64,000 nt of DNA from Ascaphus truei. Lineage: Eukaryota > Chordata > Amphibia > Anura > Ascaphidae. Under the pieces are notes generated by a model. It was not told the origin of the DNA, ran no database searches, and saw only the letters and a program-made list of their open reading frames with translations. The DNA is taken from NCBI GenBank assembly GCA_036426205.1, contig CM071571.1:113056316-113120315 (forward strand), read 5' to 3'. The position numbers were made by a program, and so were the translations under genes. This document shows, in pieces, positions 1-9,959 of the stretch; position 1 is the first letter of the stretch, and the number at the start of each line of letters is the position of its first letter.

Positions 1-166
1 GGGTCTCCGAGGCTGAAAACAATGCGGTTCAACTCAGGAGACCCCCTGCTCATCTACACTTTTTTTTAAATGTGATTGAATTATTTTTGATGCATATGAA
101 TATACATACAATACACATACATACAGAGACAATCAATGGTTGTTTCTGCAAATGCTTGTTTTTATG

Positions 167-1305
167 TGTAACCCGTGTCCCCCCCCCCCCACTTAGAGGC
201 CAATATCTGAGAAGGGAGCATGTTACCTCGCTGTTTGGTGCTTCACCTGTTGGTTCGCAGGAGGTCTGAGTGGTCTGCAGGATGTTATGAGACTTTGACA
301 TGACTCTTTCATGGTGTTTCAGCGCCTCCAGTAGTGATGGCTCCCACAATGTAGGCGTCAGCACCACCACTACACACATACCTTCTCTCAGCCCAGGGAC
401 TGACACCATAGGCTGAAGTATAATTGCTGGATCTTTATTCACAGCATACATCTTACAGCTTGGCAGCACAGTTTTATGCATGCGCCTCAGGACTTTTGGA
501 CAGTGCTTACTTCCGCTGCTCCAGGTGATCTTGACTAGCTAGCCAAGTGAACAGGCGAACCCCGCAATAGGGAATGCTCACAGTGCCCATCTGCTTCATC
601 CCTCCTTCACCCTAGCCAGGGATCAGGAAGGGACTCTCCTTCATCCCCTCTCTCCCAGGGGAAGAGGAAGACTCTTCTAGCACATCCTCAGTCAAGCAGG
701 AGCTGGGAAGGACTGCCCCTACCTCCTCACTCCATGAGGAGCTGAGAGGAACTCCCACTAACTTTAGCCTACTCCCCTTAGAAACTTCCAGAATGGGCGG
801 GCTCATGGACTGTACCCACCTACAAGGGGCTGTACACAGGCCATGAGTCACCACAGACCTTCCTTTACTTTCTGGGGAAGCAGGAAGGGGGTGTCAAGGG
901 CCCACAGATTAACCTGCTAATGTCTGGATCTTCAGGAAAGAAGGATCCAACGCTCCACGTTTTTTTAAATAAAGTGATTTATTGTGCCACACAACGTTTC
1001 GACCAATAGGTCTTTCTCAAGTGACTAGGCACTTGAGAAAGACATATTGGTCAAAACGTTGTGTGGCACAATAAAACACTTTATTTAAAAAAACGTGAAG
1101 CGTTGGATCCTTCTTTCCTGAGTATTGCTTTGGAACATACCTGATAGGTACTTCCTTGAACCAGCAGCACCGGTAAACTGTATACTTTAAATTATTATTG
1201 TGGAGTTCAGCATACCCCCTTTAAATGTCTGGATCTTAACAGGGCTTACAAAGCAGATACACTGGGTGGAGAGGAACAGGAACGGTTGGGACATACCCTG
1301 TTACA
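167..1305 (-). mobile_element. Solo LTR, TGTAAC...GTTACA family, 4-bp target duplication
   Basis: The block starts TGTAACCC (plus strand) and ends CCTGTTACA, and is flanked by TATG at 163-166 and 1306-1309, which fits an LTR insertion with a 4-bp duplication. I assign the minus strand as sense because the only AATAAA signal in the R-like part lies on the minus strand (434-439) and related copies have a polypurine tract and primer site in that orientation. The 11-mer TGGAGGCGCTG (minus strand, 320-330) lies about 155 bases from the sense 3' end, as in the other members of this family at 20752, 58516 and 60247. No internal region accompanies it, so it is a solo LTR left by recombination. It is enlarged by a nested insertion at 933-1237. 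Short open frames inside it have no recognisable domains. Confidence 0.75.
933..1237. mobile_element. Palindromic PLE-terminus insertion inside the solo LTR
   Basis: AATGTCTGGATCTT occurs at 919-932 and again at 1224-1237, a 14-bp target duplication within the LTR. The insert begins with two ~90-base arms in inverted orientation (931-1121, centre near 1026). Each arm carries the series ACTTGAGAAAGACC-TATTGG-TCGAAACGTTG, which resembles the stem II plus GAAA side of the hammerhead-derived ends of Penelope-like elements. A further ~100 bases without coding potential follow to the duplication. I infer that two PLE termini joined head to head moved as a unit. Confidence 0.7.
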
Positions 1306-1880
1306 TATGTGTTTTGAATGTATTTTGCTTGTTTGTTTAGAAATGTTTGTGCAATGTAATTTTAATTTTAATTTAGTTAGATGTATTTTTTAGTTTTAAA
1401 TAGTTTATTTCAGGGGGTGCTTGCTTTTTAATAGTGGCTTCTTTTTGTTAGTTAGATTTTGTCTGATGGTGCTTACTTTGAACTTTCATTTATTTCCTAA
1501 TGGTTTGGTTTTGGTGTTTTAATTGTGAATTGTGTAATTTATTTTGGATTGGATTAATTGATTGTTGGTAATTTATTTCTGTTTACTTCTTGATTTATTT
1601 TTATTTTCTTATTGTTTGGATGGCATTGGATCTGGTTTGTAATTGTTTCTTCTAGGTTGAGCATTGAATGGCATAGTGTTAAATGATGCACATATTATTT
1701 AGATCATGTACCCACTGTGCCATTCAATTGTCTGATTGGCATTTGTTACATATTTAATTGGCTATGTGTTGTATTTTATTTTGCTATGTGCTGTGTTTGA
1801 TGTAGCTATGTGCTGTGTTTGATGTAGCTATGTGATGTTTTATATTTGGACCTGTTTTTTGTACTTACCCATTTCTTTGT
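1306..1880. other. AT-rich stretch, no gene seen
   Basis: T- and G-rich low-complexity sequence with a short near-repeat (gctatgtgctgtgtttgatgta, about twice near 1780-1830). I see no coding sequence, terminal repeats or RNA gene. Confidence 0.5.
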
Positions 1881-1912
1881 ATATTGGTTAATCATGCACA
1901 TATTATATATAT

Positions 1913-2128
1913 ATGGGGCTAAACAAGAGAATGAACCTGCACCGCCACAGCATCACACGCGGAACAAGAGACAGTCCTGTTGGCGAACATTTCTCTGACT
2001 CTGGCCATAAGATGAACGATCTGAGGGTTGCCATACTCAAAGGTAATCTTAAAACACAATTTATGCAACTGTTCGGGACACTTAGCAGTGGCCTAAACAG
2101 AGATCGAAATTTTATGAGTCATTACTGA
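1913..2128 (+). pseudogene. PLE endonuclease C-terminal fragment
   Basis: A 71-codon frame with the pattern RMNLHRHSI ... SPVGEHFS ... GH ... DLRV ... GLNRDRNFMSHY. In my knowledge this is the C-terminal part of the GIY-YIG endonuclease region of vertebrate Penelope-like elements: the His/Arg-rich patch, the VGEHF patch and the terminal NxDxxFMxHY are characteristic. The upstream GIY-YIG core and the reverse transcriptase are absent, so this is a 5'-truncated copy, the usual fate of target-primed elements. The following ~500 bases are probably its 3' untranslated region. It ends at a stop codon just where the family normally stops. Confidence 0.72.
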
Positions 2129-2640
2129 CACAAGTGAACTCTCTTCCCATGAGCGCTAAAGGCCATTTCTGTACATACTGTGCTATATGTATGCACACAC
2201 AGCTGTCTCTCACACATACTTATACTCCTTGTTTTTCCATCCCTATACACCAATAGGGACCACATAGTATCCACACACACTTTTAGTTATGCTACTCTAC
2301 TCTCCATTTCCACACCCACCCACACCATTTATATCCGCTCCCACTCAACACACACCTTTTGAAGCACTGTATATACTGTGGGCTCTCCATTCATTTATTC
2401 ACACTGATACACATACACACTCTTTCATCACTCATCGCTTTCAGAACCTTTTGACACCTCCAGCCATATACACATACACACCGGTGGAAGGACACACAGA
2501 TAACATTCCAATAGACACTGTTTATAGTATAGCTTTTGCTTGCTTCATTCATTGTAACATGCGCCGGAAGAAGAGATCAGTGTATCTCGAAAGCTCGCAC
2601 ACATAAAGCATTTCGTTGGCCACAGAATGGTATCATCTAT
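2129..2640 (+). mobile_element. PLE 3' noncoding region with degenerate hammerhead-like terminus
   Basis: Continuous with the PLE fragment upstream. It is CA-rich and ends in GGAAGAAGAGATCAGTGTAT followed by CTCGAAAGC (about 2567-2595). GAGAT can pair with ATCTC, leaving GAAA after the stem, which is the arrangement of stem II and the GAAA strand in PLE-associated hammerheads, though CUGAUGA is not intact. This supports the assignment of the whole segment as a PLE 3' end. Confidence 0.45.
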
Positions 2641-2674
2641 TTTATTTTTTGATTTTTATATCTATATATATATA

Positions 2675-2720
<46 letters not shown>

Positions 2721-2756
2721 TATATATTAATATATATATATATGTGTGTGTGTGTG
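2641..2756. repeat. TA/TG microsatellite
   Basis: Alternating TA with interruptions, ending in a TG run. Open frames over it are artefacts of the repeat. Confidence 0.95.
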
Positions 2757-2801
2757 GTGGAACAAAAAAAGACCTAAAAAGTAGCGCCTTATATACACTG
2801 G

Positions 2802-3183
2802 CGACACACTTTATTCGAGCTCGGCTAGTCCCACGAATTCGGGTATACCCGGTGTATTGAGGTTTGTGACTGTTTTCTGTCCTGGAGTGCATTGGGTTAT
2901 TTTCCAGGCAGGGATTGAAGCATTTTATTCCCGCTGGCTGCATACTGCACAGTATTATATAACAACACTGCATTACATCATGAATTTTTGCCATCTGGTA
3001 GACACGCTAAGCCTTGCAGCCTATTAAATCCTAATCATTATCATTTAACAGATCAGCCGCCCGTCAGCCAGGCATGAACCCAGCTGGGAAGCAAACACAC
3101 AACGGGGCTTGTCAGAGGTGAGGACGCGCATTCCAGGTATCTGCCAGGTACATACTGGGTATTTGCTCGAATAAAGTGTGTCG
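2802..3183. mobile_element. MITE with 19-bp terminal inverted repeats
   Basis: CGACACACTTTATTCGAGC (2802-2820) is exactly matched by its reverse complement at 3165-3183. The interior (about 345 bases) has no coding potential. I cannot see a clear target duplication, so the superfamily is undetermined. The size and perfect ends fit a non-autonomous DNA transposon. Confidence 0.65.
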
Positions 3184-3489
3184 GTGCAGTAACCCACATA
3201 AATTATGATGTGAGATATTAACGTCTAGAAATAAGCTGATTACTTAAAAACCCAACAGGTGTAACAAGAGCAATCCTAGGGTAAAAATGTGTGATATATC
3301 TGATCTAACCGCTAGTCATTAAAACATAAATGGCATGTGAACAATATTAAAACAATGCATATATAAAATATATAAAAAATGAAAAATAATATGACTAAAG
3401 AGTGTCCAATTTAGTCCCAAAGCATAATCCACCAAGGTGTCTGCAGCCCGATAATGGGATCACCAGTCCCTGTAGAAATGAGAAGAGAA

Positions 3490-3900
3490 AAAACACACAA
3501 GCGCCACACCTAGTGTTTATAGCGTGTTAAAACAATGTTTATGGAACTAAAATTCAACATGCCACTCACAAAAATAGCAAGAAATCAAGCGTGTATGAGA
3601 ATAATCTCAATCACCAACTGCGCGGTCCTTTCACTGCACCTCAGGAACCCAACTCCAACGTCGCCTCTCCACACTCTGTGGAAGCGGAACCCGGTACCTC
3701 TGCACCCGGAAGTAATACCCTCCGGATACCAGAAGTTCAAATGTTTGTGCTAGCAATGGTATAACTGGATCGCTGAGAACCTCGGAAGCTCATACACAGC
3801 TACCAAGTCCTTAGCTCTGTGAGTGTAACCACACAATTTAGCCACGCCCTATGCGTTTCGTCATAACAATGACTTCATCAGGGGATACCTGTTCAGTATA
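3490..3900. mobile_element. PLE terminal repeat (inverted relative to the one at 7690-7935)
   Basis: The segment from GCGCCACACCTAGTG through the G+C-rich stretch at 3660-3720 is the reverse complement (with divergence) of 7690-7935, the 5' end of the PLE encoded on the minus strand. Penelope-like elements often have their terminal repeats in inverted arrangement. The right part contains a hammerhead core on the minus strand (separate entry). I infer that 3490-7935 was one element, later enlarged by the foldback at 4643-5210. Confidence 0.6.
3840..3882 (-). ncRNA. Hammerhead ribozyme-like core in PLE terminus
   Basis: On the minus strand: CTGATGA (3881-3875), then GTCA/TGAC able to pair as stem II (3873-3870 with 3863-3860) around a six-base loop, then GAAA (3859-3856) and CGC. 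These are the invariant parts of the hammerhead catalytic core, in the sense orientation of the adjacent PLE. PLEs are known to carry hammerhead motifs. Activity cannot be judged because stems I and III are not clearly delimited. Confidence 0.55.
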
Positions 3901-3919
3901 ACCTCCCAGTATATATAGG

Positions 3920-4640
3920 GGAAGAAACGCTAATTAATTAGTCATGCACACATGGTATGTAACCAAAAACAATTTAACATGATACAGATGCAGCATAAGA
4001 ATTTTGCAGAAATGTTGAGTCATTTACTGTGAGACTGCCCCAGAATCTCCCAGGAATTTCTCAGGTAAGTTTTCTAATACTGGTTTCTGCATCAGTACAT
4101 TTAATTTGATGAGAGACCGATATGAAACTAGTTAATAAACAATCAAGGCAGTTAAAAAGCCATTCAGAGAATCAAGAATTGCGGTATAAATGAAACTATT
4201 AGTTATTATTGTATATTTTGTAAGTATAAAGTTGTTTGAAAATGTACAAATAAACATTAAATTCCATTTGACCAAATACGATATATTTCTATATATGGCC
4301 ACTAAAATACATACAAAAACTCCCTTTAAATAGGCCATACCCTCATACAATATTGAACTCTTGCATTTGATATCCAGGAAATCGAGTAACCACAGGAAGA
4401 TATTACCATGCAGTATAATATTAGCTGCATTACATTATATAAATAGTATGAATAATACCTAATTTGCATGGTGATAATCCAGTACCAAGTAGATATTAAT
4501 ATGGTCACTGACTATAAAGCAACAATTGAATTTGACAAGTATTGGTTACCTAGAGATATACCATATAAATGAATAATGATATGGTTATATATATACATAT
4601 ACATAGAAATACATAATGATATGGGCATATATATATATAT
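3920..4640. other. AT-rich sequence, no gene seen
   Basis: Probably PLE 3' untranslated or unrelated intergenic sequence. Short open frames lack any recognisable motif. An imperfect TA run begins near 4580. Confidence 0.4.
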
Positions 4641-4642
4641 AT

Positions 4643-5210
4643 GTAAATATGCAAATACAACTGTATGCTCATCTGCATGTCTTAGGCAGGTCTGCAACCC
4701 CGCCTTCCCCATTATCACCCAGCATACAGCACTTCCACTCAGCAAGGGATTTCGGGAAATGACATGCAAATGAGCACAGTGTCACTTTTGCCTCAAAACC
4801 ATTTTATAACGTGGTCCCCTATAGCTTAAGCTGCTGGCAATGGTCCACGCTTTGAGCACAGCCAGGGTTAAGGTACATACCCAGAAAACCAGCCACTGCA
4901 CACCCAGTTAAAATCAACCCCACACTGATGAGACCCATCAAGGTCGAAACAGCTGTCTGTGGGTGGTTTTCTGGGTATGCACCTTAACCCTGGCTGTGCT
5001 CAAAGCTGTGACCATGCAGCAAGCTTAAGCCTATAGGGAACCATGTTAAAAATGGTTTTTGAGGCAAAAAGTGACACTGTGCTCATTTGCATGTCATTTC
5101 CCAGAATCCCTTGCTGCAGTGGAAGTGCTGTATGCTGGGTGATAATGGGGAAAGGCGGGGTTGCAGACCTGCCTAAGACATGCAGATGAGCATACAGTTA
5201 TATTTGCATA
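4643..5210. mobile_element. Foldback element with ~250-base inverted arms
   Basis: The left arm (about 4643-4905, from ATATGCAAAT through the AGCACAGCCAGGGTTAAGG stretch) is repeated in inverted orientation at about 4957-5210 with scattered differences, leaving a ~50-base apex. Such a palindrome would fold into one long hairpin. The apex holds a hammerhead-like core (separate entry). No coding sequence is present. It may be a palindromic PLE-derived or foldback DNA element. I see no clear target duplication. Confidence 0.75.
4925..4950 (+). ncRNA. Hammerhead ribozyme-like core at the apex of the foldback
   Basis: CTGATGA (4925-4931), GACC (4932-4935) pairing with GGTC (4942-4945) across a CCATCAA-type loop, then GAAA (4946-4949) and C. 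All invariant core positions on this side of the hammerhead are present. What follows (AGCTGTC) could supply a short stem III and the cleavage triplet GTC, but this is inference. Confidence 0.5.
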
Positions 5211-5227
5211 TTTGCTTTCCTGTGGAG

Positions 5228-5884
5228 GGTTTTTGTCACTTTTTTTACTCACCATAACTTAACTCAGTATTATGGTATATATATATGTATATATATATAC
5301 ATACAACATAGATACATAAATGGTCATATGAATAAACATGCACTAAATAGATAAATGAATATATATTAATTAAATGCAACCCAAATAATATTGTTTAAAT
5401 CTATTTAAATTTGGCAGACTAAATATCGAGAATCAAAGGGAGCCAGAGGAGAGCAGATAAACCTACAACTGATGGATGGAAGCAAGGACAGAAGAAACCA
5501 GGCCAATTGTACCTACATATATTGAATGATGACATATAACCAACCATGATGTGTATGACATTAGTGAATCATAAATGATAAGTGTATTCGTGTTTGTGTT
5601 ATTATGTGAATGTAAGAAATCTAAATGCTTGTGAAAATTATATATGAATGTCAAAAATTGTGTAATGGTGAATTTGCATTCTATTATTAGTTCTTCAAAA
5701 ACTAACTAACCTAAGTGATACTAACCATATATTGTAGTGGTATCAAATGTTCAGTGTTCAATAATAGCTAAAGTGTTATTTGGATCATAATGTGACTAAG
5801 AGTTTGAATAGTATACTCAAAATATATGAATAATAAACTGAATGTGGATAGAGCCGAAACACCCGGAAACTGAGTCTCAGTGGC
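5228..5884. other. AT-rich stretch, likely PLE 3' untranslated region
   Basis: Immediately downstream (in minus-strand sense) of the PLE endonuclease. It is very A+T rich and no domain is visible in the short frames. Confidence 0.35.
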
Positions 5885-6002
5885 TCACAATGACCAGACC
5901 GCAGAACCACAGTCCAGAGGGAAAGCATTACTGCATTCAAACCAGACCTCCGGAAAAATCACCTGCCAGATGATATATACTATGGTGCTGACATCAATAT
6001 GG

Positions 6003-6569
6003 TCATTGTGTCCCCTGGGTTGCATAGTATCCAATATATATATCCAGTAAGTTTCCCTTGTACACACATTTTTTGAACCGGTCACCCCCCATAATAGATG
6101 AGGGGATAGACTCAATCCCCATGATGGATAAGGATTTGGGGTCTTTTTGGTGACTGGTGCAGAAGTGACGAGGGAGGCTGTGCGTTTGGCAACCATGGAT
6201 AACATTTCTGTGGTGCTCTAAAAATCGTGTACTTGGTGACCTGTAAGTACGGCCTACATACTGCAGGCCGCATTGACAGGATATGAGATAGATCACATAT
6301 TCACTTAAGCAGTCTATGTAATCCATAACTTCATATGAAGTGCCATTGGAAAAAGAAACAATTTTGTTTGTCTTGTTTATAGAACTACATGTAAGACAAC
6401 GGCCTCTCCCGCACTCATAATTCCCTAGTTTAGTGGATACATTCGGACCCTCTAGTTTTTTGGACTTTAGTTTGCTTGGAGCTATTATAGTTTTAGTGCT
6501 CCTAGCTTTCCTAAAAACTATAGGTGCTTGTTTAGGTAATAAGGAACCAATCACCGGATCACTACGCAT
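6003..6569 (-). pseudogene. PLE linker and GIY-YIG endonuclease
   Basis: A 188-codon minus-strand frame. It contains the Cys-rich linker typical of PLEs (CGRGRCLTCSSI around residues 54-65) and then the GIY-YIG nuclease core YVIYLISCQCGLQYVGRT (about residues 91-108), with Arg and His/Glu positions of the RFLEHH patch following. The nuclease nicks target DNA for target-primed reverse transcription. The frame shifts near 6200 into the overlapping minus-strand frame that ends at 5885, and the preceding RT is in other frames, so this copy is inactive. It lies directly downstream of the RT fragment at 7122-7670 and belongs to the same element. Confidence 0.85.
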
Positions 6570-6586
6570 AATGTTCCAGTGACGGT

Positions 6587-7067
6587 TTAGAATCTTCTTG
6601 ATCTGATGTGCAGATTGATTGAGCTGAGTGATAAATTTGGGGGTACAGCTGTCTTTTTAATTAGTGTATGGGTGCTTATTCTTATCACTAGTGGTAAGCA
6701 ATGAATCAGACTTAGTCCTGGATTGTTCCAATAACATATTACGTTCCAATTGGCTGGCATCAAAAAATGATTTGTCAATAATGGACTTGTCATAACCCTA
6801 TTCTGTAGATTTGTTAGACAGATCCTCCCCCTGCTCCAAGAAATCAGAGTACCTTGAACAGTTTTGCCGGATCCTGTAAAATTGGCTTCTTGGCACATTA
6901 TTCATCCATTTTTTATAATGGTTACTACCATACTGTAGGTAGCTATTGGCTGATACAGATTTGAAGTGTGTTCTGGTTTCAATTTTGTAGTTCTCACCTA
7001 TAAATAATTCCAAATCCAAAAACAGTATTGTGTTTGGATGTATAGTGTGAGTAAATTTAAGACCCAT
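6587..7067 (-). pseudogene. PLE RT thumb and linker region, frameshifted
   Basis: Two overlapping minus-strand frames (6798-7067 and 6587-6898) join the RT palm upstream to the linker/GIY-YIG downstream. Readable patches are GLKFTHTIHPNTILFLDLEL (the PLE motif after the IDD box, in which FLDL is conserved) and SQFYRIRQNCS ('R-L-R-R-N-C' patch). At least one frameshift separates them. This is a spacer between domains in intact PLEs, with the function of holding the primer-template. Confidence 0.7.
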
Positions 7068-7121
7068 CTGGTTATCGTTGAAGGATATCAGAATCTCCTC
7101 CAGGAGTTCCCTTTCACCATC

Positions 7122-7670
7122 CTAAATAATAATGATGTCATCTATGAAACGGCCATAGAATACCAGACCAGCCCCCAGTCGAGCATCACCCCAAACATGG
7201 ACACTCTCCCACAGACCCATGTAAAGGTTAGAATAACTGGGAGCAAATCTGGTACCCATAGCCGTTCCACAGATCTGTAAATAAAAAGTGCTATCAAACA
7301 AAAGATAATTGTGAGTTAGAATACATTTTATGCATGCTAAAATAAACAACCTCTGTGAATGGTGTAATTTTGGGTCCAGTTGAAGAAAGTGCTCTATAGC
7401 CTGAATACCTTTAGTGTGATCTATACATGTGTAGAGTGAAGATACATCACAAGTAGCCCAGTGAAAGGATTCCTTCCAAACAATATTTTGGGTGGTGTCA
7501 ATGACGTGCAATGTGTACTTTATATGGGATCGTAATCCAATTACATAAGGTTGTAAAAAATAATCAACATACTGGGACACGTTGGACGTCATTGACCCCA
7601 CCCCCAATATTATAGGCCTCCCTGGTGGATTTACTGTGTCTTTGTGCATTTTGGGAATATGATAAAACAC
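7122..7670 (-). pseudogene. PLE reverse transcriptase palm
   Basis: A 182-codon minus-strand frame with PLE RT motifs in order: FYHIPKMHK (start), PPGRPIILG (motif around residues 14-22), CDVSSLYTCIDH (motif A with catalytic Asp), GTAMGTRFAPSYSNLYM (motif B), and RFIDDIIII (motif C; the two Asp codons are at 7137-7142). These identify a Penelope-type RT rather than a LINE or LTR RT. The frame is open over most of the palm, so this insertion is comparatively young, but the N-terminal fingers region and downstream joins are broken. Confidence 0.88.
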
Positions 7671-7689
7671 TGTTGTTCCAGGATGTTTT

Positions 7690-7935
7690 AAAAATAAAAA
7701 TTACTTCCGGGTGCAGAGGTACCGGGTTTTGCTTCCGCAGAGTGTGGAGAGGCGACGTTGGAGAATGCTGGGTTTCTGATGTGCAGTGAAAGGACCGCAC
7801 AGTTGGTGATTGAGATGATTCTCATACACGCTTGATTTCTTGCTATTTTTGTGAGTGGGCATTTGTCTGAATTTTATGTCCCATAAACATTGTTTTTAAT
7901 GATAATACACTAGGTGTGCGCCTGTGTTTTTTCTC
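7690..7935 (-). mobile_element. PLE 5' terminal repeat
   Basis: Inverted counterpart of 3490-3740. On the minus strand it runs from AGAGAAAAAACACAGGCGC through ACACCTAGTG to the G+C-rich segment and then into the RT frame. It marks the upstream end of the PLE at 5885-7670. Confidence 0.6.
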
Positions 7936-7959
7936 TTTCTAGATAGATATATATATATG

Positions 7960-8420
7960 GAAAAAAACCAAAAAACAAAACAAAAAAAACAGGCGCACTC
8001 ATAGTGTAGTAGGTATTAAAAATGTATAAGGACTGGTAAAAACTATATAAATTGCGCACTCACAAACATCACAGAAATAAAAGCATGTATGAGTCTTGGC
8101 TTAATCGCCAACCACGATGACTGTGGTGTCTCAGCAGCGTGTCAGGTATTCGTCTGAGGGCTCCACCATGTGCTGCAGGAGCCGGTGCCTGGGTGGATGG
8201 CTTCCATGTACCAAGTGCTCCGTGCACTTCCCTGCTCAGGTCTCTCTGCTCTCCAAGATCTTGCGTGAACTGCAGCGTCACAGGGAACTCCTGAATAGAC
8301 CGTCACTTCCCTGAAGAAGGTCCTCAATGGACCGAAACGTTGGTTTACATATGTGCTGTCATGTTGTTTGAATACAATTGTTTAGCTATATACCACTGAG
8401 TGATGTTTCTTTGCTTTCCC
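7960..8420 (+). mobile_element. PLE-type terminal sequence with hammerhead-like core
   Basis: A segment with the same general layout as other PLE termini here (A-rich start, GCGCAC, 'actcacaaa.atcacagaaat', ending in a GAAACGTTGG box). At 8311-8340, CTGAAGA-AGGTCC-TCAAT-GGACC-GAAACGTTGG matches the hammerhead core except that the tolerant U7 position is A. No coding region is attached, so it is a solo or truncated terminus. Confidence 0.5.
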
Positions 8421-8456
8421 TGCTGGGAAGGCAATCTGTTGCATATACTTGTCTTA

Positions 8457-8885
8457 TTATTTATTTATTTATTTTATTTATTTATAAAATATTTTACCAG
8501 GAAGTAATACATTGAGAGTTACCGCTCGTTTTTAAGTATGTCCTGGGCACATAGTTAGGACAAATAATACATGGTTACAAATACAGTTACATAAATGAAC
8601 AGGGTATACATTATATACAAGACATTGCATGCACAGTTAAAGAAAATATATATTATGGGTGAATGAAACAGTTACAGACCAGATTAAAATTTGAGACAGC
8701 CTTAGATTTGAAAGAACTTAAACTGGTGGTGGATGTGAGAGTCTCTGGTAGGTTGTTCCAGTTTTGGGGTGCACGGTAAGAGAAGGAGGAACGGCCGGAT
8801 ACTTTGTTGAGCCTTGGGACAATGAACAGTCTTTTGGAGTCTGATCTCAGGTGATAAGTGCTGAATGTATGGATGCAACATGCAC
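8457..8885 (-). mobile_element. LINE 3' end fragment
   Basis: Nearly the same sequence as 39345-39730, where it is continuous with a readable LINE RT C-terminus on the minus strand. Here only the last ~140 codons (degenerate) and the 3' tail remain. The minus-strand tail is a TAAA/ATAAATA microsatellite (plus-strand 8457-8485), as expected for LINEs that use short repeats at the 3' end. Confidence 0.75.
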
Positions 8886-8924
8886 CTTAAGATTTGACTC
8901 TCTTGATTGGATTTGCCAGCTGTG

Positions 8925-9245
8925 TTATAGTTTGTGTGTGTATATATATATATGGAAACACAAAATGAAAACCTCTAAAAAGCACTCAGACAAATGTATG
9001 CAAAAGTAGAAAAGGTAATTTATTAAATCAAAAACACAAACAACTAACTGGAGAGCCTGCCTAACTAAATGTAAGAAACATGTGGAAAAAAACAAAACAT
9101 AACTCAAATGCAATATAATAAACCAAGTATAAATAGTCTGATATCCTAGAGTGATAGATCACTGGGGGAACATAATTCCCACAATGAAAAATACAGACCG
9201 GCCGGTCATATAGGAGATACTAAGATAAGAGATATCATGAGTCTA
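8925..9245. other. Probable PLE-type terminal sequence, no gene
   Basis: A short TA run followed by sequence with 'ACACAAAATGAAAACC ... AAAGCACTCAG ... GGTAATTTATTAAATC', which resembles the layout of PLE termini elsewhere in the window. No frame with recognisable content. The repeated unit duplicated at 21450 starts at its right end. Confidence 0.3.
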
Positions 9246-9254
9246 CAGGGAAAA

Positions 9255-9656
9255 ATATACAAAAATGCAGAGAGAATAACATGTGTGCTATACCTATGGC
9301 AAAATATAGGATAACAGCAGTGGGTTTTTTTTAATCACTGCTGCTGACCCTGCCTGCCTATACTCTTTTTTGGACTATGCAAACGTCCTTCATTCATAGA
9401 CATTATCCTGTGGACTGTGCTGACCTATGATTGCAGTGCCATATTTCTAAGGAGCTGAGTATCATTCTAATCCCCTTTTTTTCCCCATTACTTTGATTTA
9501 TGCATTTGGGTCACTGAAGTATCTCTATTATATGTCTCCTTTGTTATAATATCATTTTAGTGGCAATAGGCTGATAAGCTGCTATTATCCTATACAGTAT
9601 TTTGCCATTGGTATAGCACACATGTTATTCTCTCTGCATTTTTGTATATTTTTAGT
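9255..9656. mobile_element. Inverted-repeat element (copy A)
   Basis: The segment GAAAAATATACAAAAATGCA through the GTGTGCTATACC stretch (about 9255-9330) recurs in inverted orientation at about 9580-9656. The central ~250 bases have no coding potential. It is likely a MITE or foldback element. The same element, with many small indels, is at 21460-21860. Confidence 0.6.
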
Positions 9657-9959
9657 GTGGTTAGGCCTCCTGGGTGGGTATCGGGGCAGGGTGGGTTAAC
9701 TTAATTACCTTTGCGGTTATTAAACGCTAAGGTGATTAAGGGGCTAGTGGATATTAGAATGTATTTTGCTATATATTTTTCTGGCAAAGGAGGACAGGGA
9801 CTTTACAGTATCCTGACGAGGACACCCTTCATATTGCCAGGGGTAAGTAGAACGGTTTTATTTACTTTATTTATGCTGGTTAATGTGTTTAATAATGCGC
9901 AAATAATCTATTATCCATATCTGGATTATAGTTATTTTACCCCTTACAGTACTGTATGT

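Noticed and set aside
2627..2994. Frames rich in Tyr and Ile on both strands
   Set aside because: By-product of the TA microsatellite.
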